From positions 309,507 through 373,506 of the forward strand of contig NW_003101680.1 of assembly GCF_000003855.2 (NCBI RefSeq): a stretch of DNA of 64,000 bases, in the 5' to 3' direction. The notes beneath the pieces were generated by a model, which saw only the letters and a list, made by a program, of their open reading frames with translations, ran no database searches and was not told the DNA's origin. Position 1 is the first letter of the stretch. Every line of letters begins with the position of its first letter. Below are positions 38,080 through 48,979 of the stretch, in pieces. The position numbers and the translations under genes are program-made. This DNA comes from Blastomyces gilchristii SLH14081. Lineage: Eukaryota > Ascomycota > Eurotiomycetes > Onygenales > Ajellomycetaceae.

Positions 38080-39699
38080 CTAATCACTATCATCAGATAG
38101 TAGATTATAACTATTTTGAAAAGTAGGAATCTCAACTGCTTGCATTATATCTAGTTTATCATCAGAGTCATTTCTCAATTCTCTAATCTTAACAGAAGTT
38201 TGAGAATTCAAATTCTGTTTATATTTAGCTGGAGAATTGAAGTTTGAAGATCTAGATAGTTAAGAATTTCTTCTTTTTGAGCTTACAGTTGCAGATTTAC
38301 TAGCTTGACTTTTCTCTTCAGTTTTAGATTCACTTTAAGCTTCATCTTTTCTTCAGTTCTTCTGAGTTCTTGAAGTAAATACACATTCTTTTGAGCTAGA
38401 TGCATGTTTTTCTTTGCAATTGAAGCACTTAAGCAGAGTATGTTGACATATTTCATCTCTTTTTAAGCATGTTTCACATTTATGCTCACTAGTTTTGTGA
38501 TCTCTAGCATAGAATGTGTATTTTAAGTCTCTGAAACAAGAGATTGCAAAGTGTCTGTATCTTTGACAGTTTAAACACTGTGTTTGAGCTTTGAGATTCA
38601 TTCTTGAGTCTTTGTATTCATGAACTCTCATTTTCAAACCTGCTACTCTTACTTCAGAGATTCTTGATTGTTCAAGTGTCTTTGTATATACTAGAACAGA
38701 GACATTTCTTCTACTCTGTCTGAACTCAATTGAATTAAGTCATTCAGACTCTTTTCTCAGTTGAATAGAATTGTATTCTTTCAATTCATTTTTGAGAAGT
38801 AGCATTTCTTTCTCACAGTCAAAGATTTCAACTGGAATATCATAAAGAATAAATTTATCTCACTTTTCATCTCTCTCAGATAGAATTGTTGTGTTTAACA
38901 GAGATTCTACTACTGATTTTCAGAGATTCTCATTCTGAATAAGGAATTCTGTACTGAATTCAGACATTGTGATCAGAATAATGAAGTTTTCAAAGAAGAA
39001 TAGCTCAATTGAAGCTATAACTGGTTTTTGAACTTTAATATCAGTCATTAACTGAGAAAAGAACTGCTAATTGATTTCATTTCTAATTCTGAAAATGAGA
39101 TTTGAGTTTAGCTTATTTCTCTGCAAGATGTCCTGATTTGAGACTTTGAGAATAAGTCTTCTATTTCTGGAGATTTGAAGATTTTTCTCTTTTTGCATTT
39201 TTTTCTCCACTCTTCTATCAATAGAAGTATGAGCAGTATTCTTCTCAGTTTTCTCAGAATTTTGAGCAGGTTTTGAGACAGCAGATTTAGAGACAGCAGG
39301 TTTAGAGACAGCAGATTCAGCTGCTTGAGCATATGTTTTCTTCTGATTTAAAGAAGAAGAAGAAGAAGAAGTAGAAAAGAAAGAAGAGCAAACTGAAGAG
39401 TCAGTGATTGTATTAGAAATTTTCAAAGTTTTTAGAACTGTGTTTGAAATTCTAAGTTTGAACTTGATCACTTCCTGTAGTTATCTAGCCTGAGTATAAA
39501 GAATTAACAGAACTTCTTCATTCATCTCACTCAGACACTGCTTTTCAAGAATTTTACTCACTTTTTCAAGTTCCTGTATTTCAAGAATCTGTTATTTCTC
39601 TATTTCTTCTTTCTTTCTTCTCTTCAGAATTTCAATCTCAGGAATAGCATTTGAGAAAGCATCTTTTTCCACATCAACTGAGTGTACTTTTGAACTCAT
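38080..39699 (-). pseudogene. LINE ORF1: gag-like RNA-binding protein with zinc knuckles
   Basis: The ATG at 39699 begins MSSKVHSVDVEKD, followed by a Lys/Glu coiled-coil-like stretch, an Ala/Ser/Pro-rich linker (about 39230-39330) and a Cys/His-rich region at 38390-38600. That region contains CLNCQRYRHFAISC and CFNCKEKHASSSKEC, the knuckles that bind LINE RNA. The frame ends with LLSDDSD-stop at 38080, about 540 codons in all. Long parts are open (39067-39471, 38353-38637) with isolated stops between. Confidence 0.83.
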
Positions 39700-39713
39700 T
39701 ATTCTTACTCAAT

Positions 39714-39866
39714 GAAAAGTTGATCAGACTGATTTAATTAAGATATTTATTAAACTCTTTTGAATTGAAAAGTTGGTCAGACTGTTTCAATTAAGAGATT
39801 TCTAAGTCTGTTTTCAATTGAAAAGTTGGTCAGACTGTTTCAAAAGAAGAATAAAAGACTTTTGTG
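39714..39866 (-). repeat. Three 53-bp tandem repeats just upstream of LINE ORF1
   Basis: The core GAAAAGTTGGTCAGACTG (plus sense) occurs at 39714, 39767 and 39820, an exact 53-bp period, and each is followed by a TTTMAATTAAG-like segment. The array ends 15 bp from the ORF1 start codon in transcript sense. It could act in transcription or translation of ORF1, or simply be a small repeat expansion. Confidence 0.8.
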
Positions 39867-40779
39867 TATAAAATACCTGATTTTTTTTTCACACTATTTC
39901 AGTAACTAGGTTAGATTTTTGAAGAGAATCTAATAAACTAAAATTGATTTTTAAGATAAATCAATAAAATCTTTACAATCTCTTTCTTGAAATACAGTGA
40001 GAAAAAGTATGATATCAATTGATAATAAATCAGATGATATGACAGTTTTTGAGAGAAAAACTGACAAAAAATAAATCAATTTTTTGCAGAGAAATTGATT
40101 AAAACTATTCAATTTTATTCTAAATCATTCAATTCTTCTCACACAACAAGTGTGTAACTCAAATCAGTTAATAAAGAGTGTAAAAAAGAATTAAGTATTA
40201 ATGAAAGCTCTTCAGTCACTGAAAAAGTAATTCTTACTTAAAAGAATGTGAAATTATGACAGAAAATAACTCTGTTTTTAATTCTTTATAAGAATATTGT
40301 GTAAAACTCAGAGAAAAACACCTTCCTTTTTCAAGAGAAGTAAAAAACTATTTCTAAGATCTTTTTTTTTTGCAATAACTGCTGCAGAAGAATGAGATAG
40401 AAACTGCTAAGATATACACTACTGTATACTCTCTATCAAGACTTTCTCTCTTCAGAGTATTAATATTATAGAGAATATAAGTCTGTTTCTATATAATAAT
40501 ATAAATATTGCCAGCAGGATGTAGAGGAACTGCTTATTTATATCTCAAAATAGAAGACTTTGTCAATGATTATATCAATACAGAGTTAATTCTCAAATTC
40601 AATAGAAACCTAGTGTTGCTGTTCTCAATTCCTTGCAGAATCTATTGAATATTGAGGTATTAAAACTAGATTTAATATATCTCACTGTGCAGGGATCAAA
40701 GGCTCAGTCAGATCTTGAGATATACTGAATTTATAGTTGTTAATGTGCTGTTGACTTGTTCTGTTGACTTATTGTCTGC
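39867..40779 (-). other. LINE 5' leader, AT-rich part
   Basis: This non-coding stretch lies between the GC-rich 5' end and ORF1. It has long A and T runs and no open frame of note. Mutation density falls gradually from about 40500 toward the GC-rich end. Confidence 0.6.
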
Positions 40780-41396
40780 TGATTATGTATCGAATACTGT
40801 TGCTGAGGTATCTTTTTGTATTGTTCTGTCAGGGATGGGCCAGATTGAGAGGGGTACTACAAGGGTGGGACTTGGCATTGATGTCTAGATACACTGAAGA
40901 CAGACCGCGGAGGTTGCACTTCAGAAGTGTCCGTTGGTTATGTGCTTGATATTATCGCCGAGGTATCTTTTTGTATTTTTCTGCCGGGGATGGGCCAGAT
41001 TGGGCAGGGCGGTACGAGGGTGGGACTTGGCGTTGGTGTTTTGGAACATCAAAGATGGACAGGGTTTTCGCGGAGGTCACTTCTCAGATATCTCCACAAT
41101 TACAGATCGGGGATCTTCCAAAATCGAGAAGATTGGCGCATATGGCTAGGTCTCTTCACCTTACAATTTGTATGGCAATTTGGCCCAGGGTTGTGGTGTG
41201 GTAGGGGAGAACGGGGGATAATCCCACACAGGAGTTTCGAACAACATCTGGTTCACGTTTGGCTGGATAACTGCACCACCACACGGGGTATGCGGTCGGC
41301 GATGGGGTCAAAATGCTCGTATGATCGAGGGCTTTTCGATGGATCTATCGGCGGGTTCTTATTCGAAAAATCGAGCGAGTTCGTGGTGTTGCTGTG
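40780..41396 (-). promoter_or_regulatory. GC-rich, nearly unmutated LINE 5' end with two repeat monomers
   Basis: This 617-bp block retains dense CG, CC and GG. Two units of about 155 bp (from about 40780 and 40935) share GAGGTATCTTTTTGTAT and GGATGGGCCAGATTG. The unit nearer ORF1 shows C-to-T and G-to-A changes relative to the other. By position it should hold the internal promoter of the LINE. A 184-residue plus-strand frame crosses it, but it is antisense and runs into unrelated sequence, so I do not call a gene. Confidence 0.6.
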
Positions 41397-41411
41397 TTCT
41401 AGAAATCACAT

Positions 41412-41713
41412 ATTTCAGACTATAAGACAGTTATATATAGTCTGTATTATCTCAGTAGCTGATAATGAAGTTCAAGTTTGATGAAATAATCAAGGAAATT
41501 TCACTGAACTCTTTCAAAGTCTGTAAAACAGAGCTTTGAGAAGAATTCTGAGAGCATTCAAATCAACTTCTGTCAAATCAATGAAAATTGAAGCTTTAAT
41601 TCTCTCTTCTGCTATTAGATTTAAAAAGGTCTGTATAAACTATACTCTGAGAGTTATAGAGACGAGCTCAAATTATATAATCAGAGAAAGAGTCTCTTCT
41701 TCATTTTTATTAA
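41412..41713 (+). mobile_element. LINE fragment in opposite orientation, ends at assembly gap
   Basis: It matches the LINE ORF2 region at about 35300-35615 inverted, reading QLYIVCIISVADNEVQV and MRRILRAFKS-type segments on the plus strand. It begins immediately after the right target duplication of the full-length LINE and is cut by the run of N. It may be a second, 5'-truncated insertion or a misjoined contig end. Confidence 0.75.
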
Positions 41714-41813
41714 NNNNNNNNNNNNNNNNNNNNNNNNNNNNNNNNNNNNNNNNNNNNNNNNNNNNNNNNNNNNNNNNNNNNNNNNNNNNNNNNNNNNNNN
41801 NNNNNNNNNNNNN
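41714..41813. other. Assembly gap of exactly 100 N
   Basis: A run of 100 N is the usual placeholder for a gap of unknown size. The missing part of the LINE fragment and of the Gypsy-1 integrase probably lies here. Confidence 0.97.
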
Positions 41814-42370
41814 AAAAAAAAAAAAAAAATGAAGAAAGAATGAAGAGTGGAGGAAATCAAAAAAGAAGCAGAGATAATCAGAAAACTGTGAAAATAGACT
41901 AAGAGAGTCAAATCAATGTTCACTGAGATTCTACCAAGCAATATAAAATAGAAGACTTGATATAATTGAATCTTAAGAATATACAAATCACATGTTCATC
42001 TTATACACTGAATTATCATTATATCAAGTATAAAATGATGAAAGTTCTAGATAGTTATAACTATTATCTTGACATATTATTAGAGATTTATAATGTCTTT
42101 TATACAAGCTTACTTCACTATACTATCATCAATTCATTCTCTTCTCAACTGATTTTCAACTGACAGCTGCCAGAGATTATAGAAGAAGATAATGAACTTG
42201 AATGAGAGATTGAAGATATTCTTAATAAGAGATCTCATAACTGCAGCTGATAATATCTTATAAAATGAGTTAGCTATAATTATCTGATCTGAACTCTGAG
42301 TTTCATATTATCTGAGACCGCGGCTCTTGACTGATAGAAACTACATTCAATTAGACAAGAGAGAAGTTAA
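41814..42370 (+). pseudogene. Poly-A start, then Gypsy-1 integrase end and chromodomain (copy 4)
   Basis: Sixteen A follow the gap. Gypsy-1 sequence resumes at about 41855. It reads YTLNYHYIKYKMMKVLDS and onward (about 42000-42060) and QLPEIIEEDNELExEIEDIL (about 42165-42225), the integrase end and chromodomain of the family. Trp positions of the chromodomain are stops. The polypurine tract ACAAGAGAGAAGTTAA ends at 42370, directly before the LTR. Confidence 0.78.
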
Positions 42371-42664
42371 TGTGACAGACTGCATCTGATTATTATATAG
42401 ACTATTTCATTACACTTTATAGATTCTACTGAAAGCTTCAATTCTCAGTCATTCTTGATTGCTGATTCTCAGCTGAAAAACTCATGAAATTTCTTTTCTT
42501 TCACCCCGAAGCTCTGCTGCATATATTATTACATACATGTATAAATATTCACTGTGATTGCTGATTCTCATACTTTCTCTTTCTTTTTCTTCATTAACAT
42601 TTTTCACTTTGTTATATAAGATCTATAAATATCATACTGAGCTATTCAGCGTAGGGCTCTTACA
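42371..42664 (+). repeat. Gypsy-1 3' LTR (copy 4)
   Basis: Starts TGTGACAGACTGCATC and ends GGGCTCTTACA, the inverse of the minus-strand copies. A TATAAATATTCA box lies at about 42540. The hAT sequence resumes at 42665. Confidence 0.88.
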
Positions 42665-45600
42665 CTACTAAGCTGATAAGTTACATCATCAGATAATGAT
42701 TTTTGATAATACTAACTTTCTAATTTAAAGAAAATCATGTGAAAATAATTATGTATCAGTACTCTGATTTCACAACTCTTATCTGATAACTTCTGTGAAT
42801 AATTATTTTACATATGTATATCTCGGAATCTTTCTCTTTAATTAATTGAAAACTCTGAATTCTGAACACTTCTTCAAATGCTTAATTTAAATCTTCATAT
42901 TTCATATTGATTATGTCTTCAGTTCAATCTTGAAACACACTACAAAGTTAATATACAATATCTAGAATCAGAGTTGAAGAATCATTGAAGAGTGTCTCTC
43001 ACAGTGAATGCATGAACTAGTATAAACAATCTTGTATTTATAAGAGTTACATGTTATTACATTGATGAGAACTGAACTTATCAAGAGACATTAATTGAAT
43101 TTAAATCATTGATTAGTAGTTATACTGAGAATTATGTAACAGAGATATTAATAACAATAATTAAAAATAACTATTGAGATATTAGTCTCAGTCTTCTTAC
43201 AATTATAACTGATAATGCTGTGAATAACTACACTATGATAAAGAGCTTAGAGTAAAAATTGACTTTGTATTTCTGAAATGATAAACAAGATCATATTCTC
43301 TGCATTACTCATGTGATTTAACTTGTGATGTAAACACTGATAAATTATTATTATTATTCTTCTTCAATTATAGATGTATGCAGTCAGAGACTATGATATC
43401 TACCTGAGAACCTTTAGTTCTCAGGGTTTTCCCTATATCTATAGAGTCAACTATTATACATTTATCAATTTCAGATATGCAAAATCAGAAAATTCCAGCT
43501 CAGAATACAAAAACTGTTTATAAATTGCAGTATTTCAACACCTTCTGATACTTTGAAACCATTTGAAAATATCATGACAAAGGAAAAGAGAACATAGTCT
43601 TAAAGATAGACACATTAAATAGATAGATAGAAAAGAACAGAAAGAAACAAGTACAGTAAAGAGAGACTATAATAAAATAAAATTATTAAAAGATAGTATA
43701 TAGCTGTTTTAACAGACTATATCTAATCAATTTCCACCTCTTCATATTCAGATACTTCTGAATTGAGCCATTTTCTTATAGCTGCTTGAGCTTCTGATAG
43801 AAAGTCTATTAAGTATTTAATTCCTGTCTCAGTTGAGAATAAGAACCTCATATTTAATTGATTTAAATCATACTTCTTCTTTAATCTGACTCTGAGACTA
43901 TTGTATAATGCATAATGCATTACAATATGCTTAGGATTTTCATTCACATTGCAGAATGAGCACTCTATTGAATCAAATCTATCATCAAATCTTTGTATAT
44001 AGGATTTGAAATAATCATGTCCTAGTTTCAGCTGAATTATAGATGAGAAAATTTTCTTTTTACATTTAATTGAACAAGATTTTCACTTTGGTTTTGTCTC
44101 AAATCTTGAATAATGTATGCTCTTCTTTTGTTTCTGCCAGCTTTCATTTCACTTGTTTAAACAAGATTCTTTTACCTTTCTCTTTATGAAAGACCAGGAC
44201 ACTGTTTTTTGAATAGATCTGCTTAATTCTGAACCCTTTTTTGCAGCTGAATCAGCCAATTCATTGCCATGAATATTCATATGAGCAGGAACCTAATGCA
44301 GATGAATTATCAGTTTTGATGTTCTTCTCTTTTGAATTTTCAAAACAGAGTTTAAAATCAGTTCAAGATTCATTTGATCATTATGAATCTGACTATTTCT
44401 AAGTCTTTTTAAAGCAGCTTGACTATCAGAGAATATTCATGCCTCTTTCAACCTATTTCCTTACACACTGATAAAGAATCTTAATATTAAGATGATGAAT
44501 AATAAGATAGCTGATTCTTGGGATAAGAATGAGATGAAAGTGATTACTTAAGTAACTTTTACATTCACTTTGTAAAAGATAAGATTTTTTGATAATACTT
44601 TTTAATATTGCTTTTTGATAACACTTTTTGATGACACTACTATTAATTTTGAATAGATTGACTAATAGTTTAAATATCACAGATTTGAAATATTGCTAAT
44701 ATGATTTGTATCTCCTCTAAATAATAATAACAATTTGATGATATTTAATAAATAAATAAATCAGTCACATCACTGAATATGATACAGAATATTAAAATAC
44801 AGTGAAGTTTAATATATAAGATAACTGTTCAAACTCTTTGATTATGTCAGATGATTAATCATTAAGTGTAATACTCTGATTGAAAAAAGATTGAGATATT
44901 GAAACTTTCTGATATAAAGTGAACTCAGTTGAAATATGTGATTAATTTACTATTTCAGTTTTATAAGATAATAAAGATAGTCTTAATCACTTGTATATTA
45001 ATGCTGCAGTCAGTCTGATGAGTGTATAACAGTTTATTTACTCATCTTGAGAAGCAGTTGAATCACTTAAAAAGAACTTTAGTCTGAGATAATACTATAG
45101 TGCAGACTATTATTACTGCAAGAGATAAACTGGCATATTATTACAGTAAAACTGAACAATCTTTTACAGAGTATTATACTGTAGCAGCTCTACTAGATCT
45201 CTCTTATCAAGTTAACATCTATACTTCTCAAGATTGAATAGAGAAGAAATAAGACTTATATATTAAATTAATCTAAGACTACTACAATATCAACTATCAG
45301 AGATTTGAATGAGCAGATGTTAGAGATGTGAAGATAGTGAAATACAATTCTCTAGTAAGTAACAATCTTTGATAATACTTCATATTATATAGAACTATAA
45401 TACTAACTTTGAAACAGAACTTACATATATTAATTATAACTGAAAATCAGACAAAACTACATACTTATAAAACTGAATTTAATCACTATCTTCAAGATGA
45501 TCTGATAAATTTACATATTAAATCAATTCTAGAGTTATGAAAAATTGTTAAGAGTATATATTCAACTGTTGTACTGATGATATGTAATATTCTGATAATT

Positions 45601-45830
45601 CTATTAACAGAGGTGAGAATGAAGCAAAAGTTCAACTCAAGCTGAAATATTTATCACTATCATCAGAGACAATTACAAGAAGAAATAATCAAGAAACTCA
45701 TAATTATAAAACATGAAATTATCAGACAGTTTAATATCTCTGATCACAGTATATCAGAGAAGTGTAGTTTTCATGAGAAAGTAAAGAATAAACTTGTATA
45801 AGTATGTATTTAGTTGTTTCATAAGTATTA
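42665..45830 (+). pseudogene. hAT transposase, copy 1, interrupted by a LINE
   Basis: The plus strand encodes a hAT-superfamily DDE transposase that cuts and pastes the element. The catalytic segment LTVNAxTSINNLVFI (about 42998-43045) corresponds to LTVDAWTS; its Asp is Asn (43007-43009) and its Trp is stop. ITDNAVNNYTMIKSLE (about 43205-43250) keeps the second Asp (43211-43213), and CITHVI follows near 43305. After the LINE, ARDKLAYYYSKTEQSFTEYY (about 45118-45178) leads into the C-terminal dimerisation region (about 45535-45720), with QLQEEIIKKLIIIKHE. The N-terminus is missing relative to copy 2. Confidence 0.85.
43345..44464 (-). mobile_element. LINE copy 3, 5'-truncated, 1.12 kb
   Basis: It has the LINE 3' tail at the left, the 3' UTR, and the C-terminal ORF2 with RNase H start and knuckle; it stops in RNase H. 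The ORF2 end (YEEVEID) lies at 43723 and the frame is open from there to 43947. The duplication ACACTGATAAA flanks it (43334-43344 and 44465-44475). hAT copy 2 has the uninterrupted site near 61488-61500. Confidence 0.9.
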
Positions 45831-46142
45831 TTAATAATTATTATCAAATTCTGATTATATAAGCAATCACTGAATGAACTGAATGAAACTGAATTTAATC
45901 TTCAGTCTCAGTCTCATTCTGATTCTAGAACAATGATCATCTTTCACAGTTTATTCTGAGAAATTACTCTTATTTCACTGTTCTTGTATTAAATCTGGTC
46001 ATTTTTCACATCATTTCTCTCAGAAATAATTCATTTTCAGATTTTTTTGATGCTTGATTCTGATGAGACTCATGTTAAGAAATGTATGAAATCAGATTAA
46101 ATGAGATCAAATGTGAAATTCATGATCCCGCCGGCTAGTCTA
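45831..46142 (+). repeat. hAT right terminal region (copy 1)
   Basis: Non-coding sequence between the transposase end and the terminal inverted repeat. The last 80 bases match 1-92 and the inverted left end of the short hAT, ending CCGCCGGCTAGTCTA. It is more mutated than the copy at 1-92. Confidence 0.82.
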
Positions 46143-48601
46143 GAAGTCATAATTAAAGATTCTAAGACTAAGTTCTTTTATAAAGAATGTGTTAAGACAG
46201 ATATAATATAAGATTATTTAAAAACACTGATGTCTAGATCTATTTGATTCATTAAGAAGGTTCATATTAATCTTATAGAATAATGAATATACATTGAAAG
46301 ATCTCTCTAATTATCTCTTAGAGTTCTGTCAGAGAATTAAATACTGAATACTTATCATCTGTGATGCAACTCACTACTGTTAAGTATATTTCTTAAAGTT
46401 TAAGAATGAGACTGTTCAATACTTTGAGTTGTAACTTAGATTTATAAGTAATCTCAGATATACAGCTTCTGCTTTTCTATGAACTGATATTGATAATGTT
46501 TTTCAATTCACATGTATACACACAGTTATGAATTCACATAATATTAAATGAGAATCAATAACATCTTATTCATTATATCAAGATAATGTTTTTAAATGTG
46601 AAATCTGCACTATTATGAAATGAGTTAGAGCTGCTCTTTTGAAAGACAATCTCTCTAAGAAGTTCTGAGTAGATGTTCTAGAGACAGTGATTATAATAAT
46701 TAATAATACTCTTATATCTACAGTTCTTTACAACTTGAAATTTTAATTCTCTACTGCAGAGACTTCTGTGATCTTAAGTTCATATAATAAATATCGCACT
46801 GAATGTGAGGCATTTTCACTGATTAAGTGTGAAGGTTTTTATTTACTTACATGAATCTCAGAAGCTTACAGATAAGCTTTCTTTACATACTGATTTCTAT
46901 TATATTATTAAATTCAGTGACATATCAATCTATCATTTATGAAATTCTGAATCTGATAAGATTATTATCAGTAGTAATATGAGGTTTCTGATCACTGAAA
47001 AATCAGTACTTATTATTACATCTGTAGAACTTATTAATTATATTATTAAACTGAAATCTGATATTTATCTGATTGATAATAAAGATGCTTCCGACATTGA
47101 TAATCTGAATTTTACATAGTTACAGCCTGTGAAATCACTGACTATATATACTTTAAGCTCTGTTACAGATAACTCTCTGAAGTTCTACAAGAATGCTACA
47201 TCTCAGTCAGAGAGAATAGAAGATTATTGAAAGAAGTTTATATAATATAAAATTACTGATTTGAAGAGATATAATATATAAAGTTTAATCTCTAAATCTG
47301 ATATTCTGGGAGATAAATTAATTACTTCAGACTGTTGAGTGTTTCTTAAGAAAGATAGACTCATAGATCTGAATATCAATTCTAATAATATTCTTAGAAA
47401 ATCATGTTAAGTAATTTATAATAACTGACTTAAGAAGAGTTCTAGAGAAGAGATCTATGCTTCTATTATCACTAATACTGTTAATTGTATTCTTTTTACA
47501 ATAGTAGTACTACACAGTTGACCACTCTATTAAGTGAATATAGTAATGATATATCTGTATAAGTATCTCACTAAAAAGATCTATATAAGATAACTTACTG
47601 AATTTAAGACACATTCACTGAAAACACTTGTCTGTGTAATTGAGAGTAGTTTATACAGTCTGAACCCTGCAGTGAAGATCTGATATAATTACTTAATAAC
47701 TCTGTTAAGTGATCTTGAATTTGTAGTCAGTGTCTATGATTCAGTACTTTAATATTATACATTCAGATATCATCTATATATAATAATCTATGTTAATAAT
47801 CTTAACATTGTATCTGAAGTTTCTGAGAATACTGATTGACTAGTAAGTATACTTAGTAAGAAAGTGAAAGTTAAGAATCTATATTAATTAATCAAGTATT
47901 TGAGTATAAAAGTCAATTATTCTGATAAAGAAATTGATTTAATATATTATTAATATATTAAATATCTTATTAAAGATTTCTATCTTGATAATACAGCTAT
48001 TATTAAAACACTAATGAAGAATGAATTCTGTATTAATAATTTCTCAGTATCTGAGAAAGAGACTGATTTTATAATTTAATAATATTAATATAATGTAAGC
48101 TGCTTGCAGTATCTTACAGTTAAAATGCATTCTGATATCACTTATACTGTTTCATTACTCACTTAATAGAACATTAATTTAATATCTTAATATTGAAAGA
48201 CTCTGTTACATGTTATATATTATTTAAAAGAGATAATAAATTTGAGTATTTTCTACAGACACAGTCTGTATAAGAGGTCTGTTCTCACTAATTCTTCTAT
48301 TTCTATTAATTCTTCTATTCTCTCTGATTTCTTCAATAATTTCTACTTACTCTTTAGCTACTCAGATTCTGATTGAGTAGATCTCTTGAATAATGATAGA
48401 AAATTAACATCTGACTATGTTTTTAGGCTTATAAGTAATCTGATTTTATGATAATTAATGAAGTAATCTTGTATATCTCTAAGTTTTAACAAGACTGAAT
48501 ATATGACTCTTAGTGAGACAGTTCATGAAGTAATATGAATCTAAAATCTCATAATTGAGCTTGACTTTATTATTATATCTCTGATATGAATTCTTACTGG
48601 T
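46143..48601 (+). pseudogene. Copia integrase, reverse transcriptase and RNase H, decayed
   Basis: The frame continues from 31209. Integrase core is read to about 47000 with a TDIDNVFQFTCMYT segment (about 46485-46525). Reverse transcriptase includes LKKDRLIDLNINSNNILRKS (about 47345-47405), an ESSLYSLNPAVKIWYNYL block (about 47640-47695) and YVNNLNIVS (about 47790-47815), where YVDDLNIVS is expected. A later CLQYLTVKMHSDITYTVSLL block leads to RNase H with YSDSDxVDLL (Trp as TGA at 48374-48376) and SFNKTEYMTLSETVHEVI. It breaks at the Gypsy-1 LTR at 48602. Confidence 0.85.
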
Positions 48602-48893
48602 TGTGACGAGATGCGCCTGATCATCATATAGACTATTTCATTACACTTCATAGATTCCGCCGAAAGCTTCAATTCTCAGTCATTCTCAATCATTGATTCT
48701 CAGCTGAAAAACTCATGAAATTCCTATTCTTTCACCCCGAAGCTCCGCTATGTACATCACTGCATACATGTATAAATATTCACTTCAATTGCTGATTCTT
48801 GCACTTTCTCTTTCTTTTCCTTCTTTAATATTTTTTACTTTGTATTATAAGATCTATATATTATATCAATCTATTCAGTATAGATCTCTTACA
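48602..48893 (+). repeat. Gypsy-1 5' LTR (copy 5)
   Basis: Starts TGTGACGAGATGCGCC and ends ATCTCTTACA. A TATAAATATTCAC box lies near 48770. The next bases (CTTTAAAAACATTTATC) are the leader where the primer binding site should be. Confidence 0.88.
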
Positions 48894-48979
48894 CTTTAAA
48901 AACATTTATCATCTTCTTATTAGAAATGATTACTCACTGAGATATTCAAACATGTAATAACATATAAGAAATAGAGAGA

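Larger units (their letters stand above)
33720..41396 (-). mobile_element. LINE copy 2: full-length 7.7-kb non-LTR retrotransposon
   Basis: On the minus strand: a GC-rich 5' end (41396 to about 40780), an AT-rich leader, ORF1 (39699-38080), ORF2 (38050-34106), a 3' UTR, and an (AAT)n tail at 33720-33740. An exact 15-bp duplication TTCTAGAAATCACAT flanks it (33705-33719 and 41397-41411). Endonuclease, reverse transcriptase, RNase H and a terminal knuckle, with a two-ORF layout, match fungal LINEs of the Tad1/I type. It is the least decayed coding element here. Confidence 0.9.
31819..42664 (+). mobile_element. Gypsy-1 copy 4, 5'-deleted, plus strand, split by a LINE
   Basis: It starts abruptly in reverse transcriptase at 31819, runs to integrase at 33719, is broken by the LINE (33720-41396) and ends with integrase C-terminus, chromodomain (about 41855-42370) and 3' LTR (42371-42664). 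The right target flank is CTACT, which matches the uninterrupted hAT sequence at about 59724. About 200 bp of integrase expected right of the LINE are missing around the assembly gap. Confidence 0.85.
31210..46142 (+). mobile_element. hAT copy 1, 14.9 kb with nested insertions
   Basis: It starts TAGACTGACTG and ends with the inverted repeat at 46142. Flanks are GAAGGCAC (31202-31209) and GAAGTCAT (46143-46150), an 8-bp duplication with two mismatches. The copia integrase reading frame rejoins across it. Inside are the left terminus (31210-31815), a Gypsy-1 remnant (31819-42664), the transposase (42665-45830) and the right terminus. Compared with hAT copy 2, the part between left terminus and transposase is missing and the Gypsy-1 lacks its left part, so a deletion took both. 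Confidence 0.8.
23376..48601 (+). mobile_element. Ty1/copia element, split by Gypsy-1 and hAT insertions
   Basis: Gag (to 24538), zinc knuckle to integrase N-terminus (30209-31209), and integrase to RNase H (46143-48601) are three pieces of one copia polyprotein. They read on when the Gypsy-1 at 24539-30208 and the hAT at 31210-46142 are removed with their duplications. About 4.6 kb of copia sequence remains, a normal length. The right end is cut in RNase H by the Gypsy-1 LTR at 48602. I could not define the 5' LTR, and the start coordinate is approximate. Confidence 0.82.

Noticed and set aside
40927..41481. 184-residue plus-strand frame in the GC-rich island
   Set aside because: It is antisense to the LINE, crosses the target duplication into an inverted LINE fragment, and frames are long there only because the block is GC-rich.
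41536..41986. Frames on both strands that run through the N gap
   Set aside because: They are produced by translating N and poly-A; only the LINE part before 41713 is meaningful.
31208..46142. A Maverick-type or giant Starship-type element (6-bp duplication AAGGCA/AAGTCA)
   Set aside because: The short relative at 20171 shows a perfect 8-bp duplication and TAGACT ends, and the internal gene is a hAT transposase; the large size comes from nested insertions.
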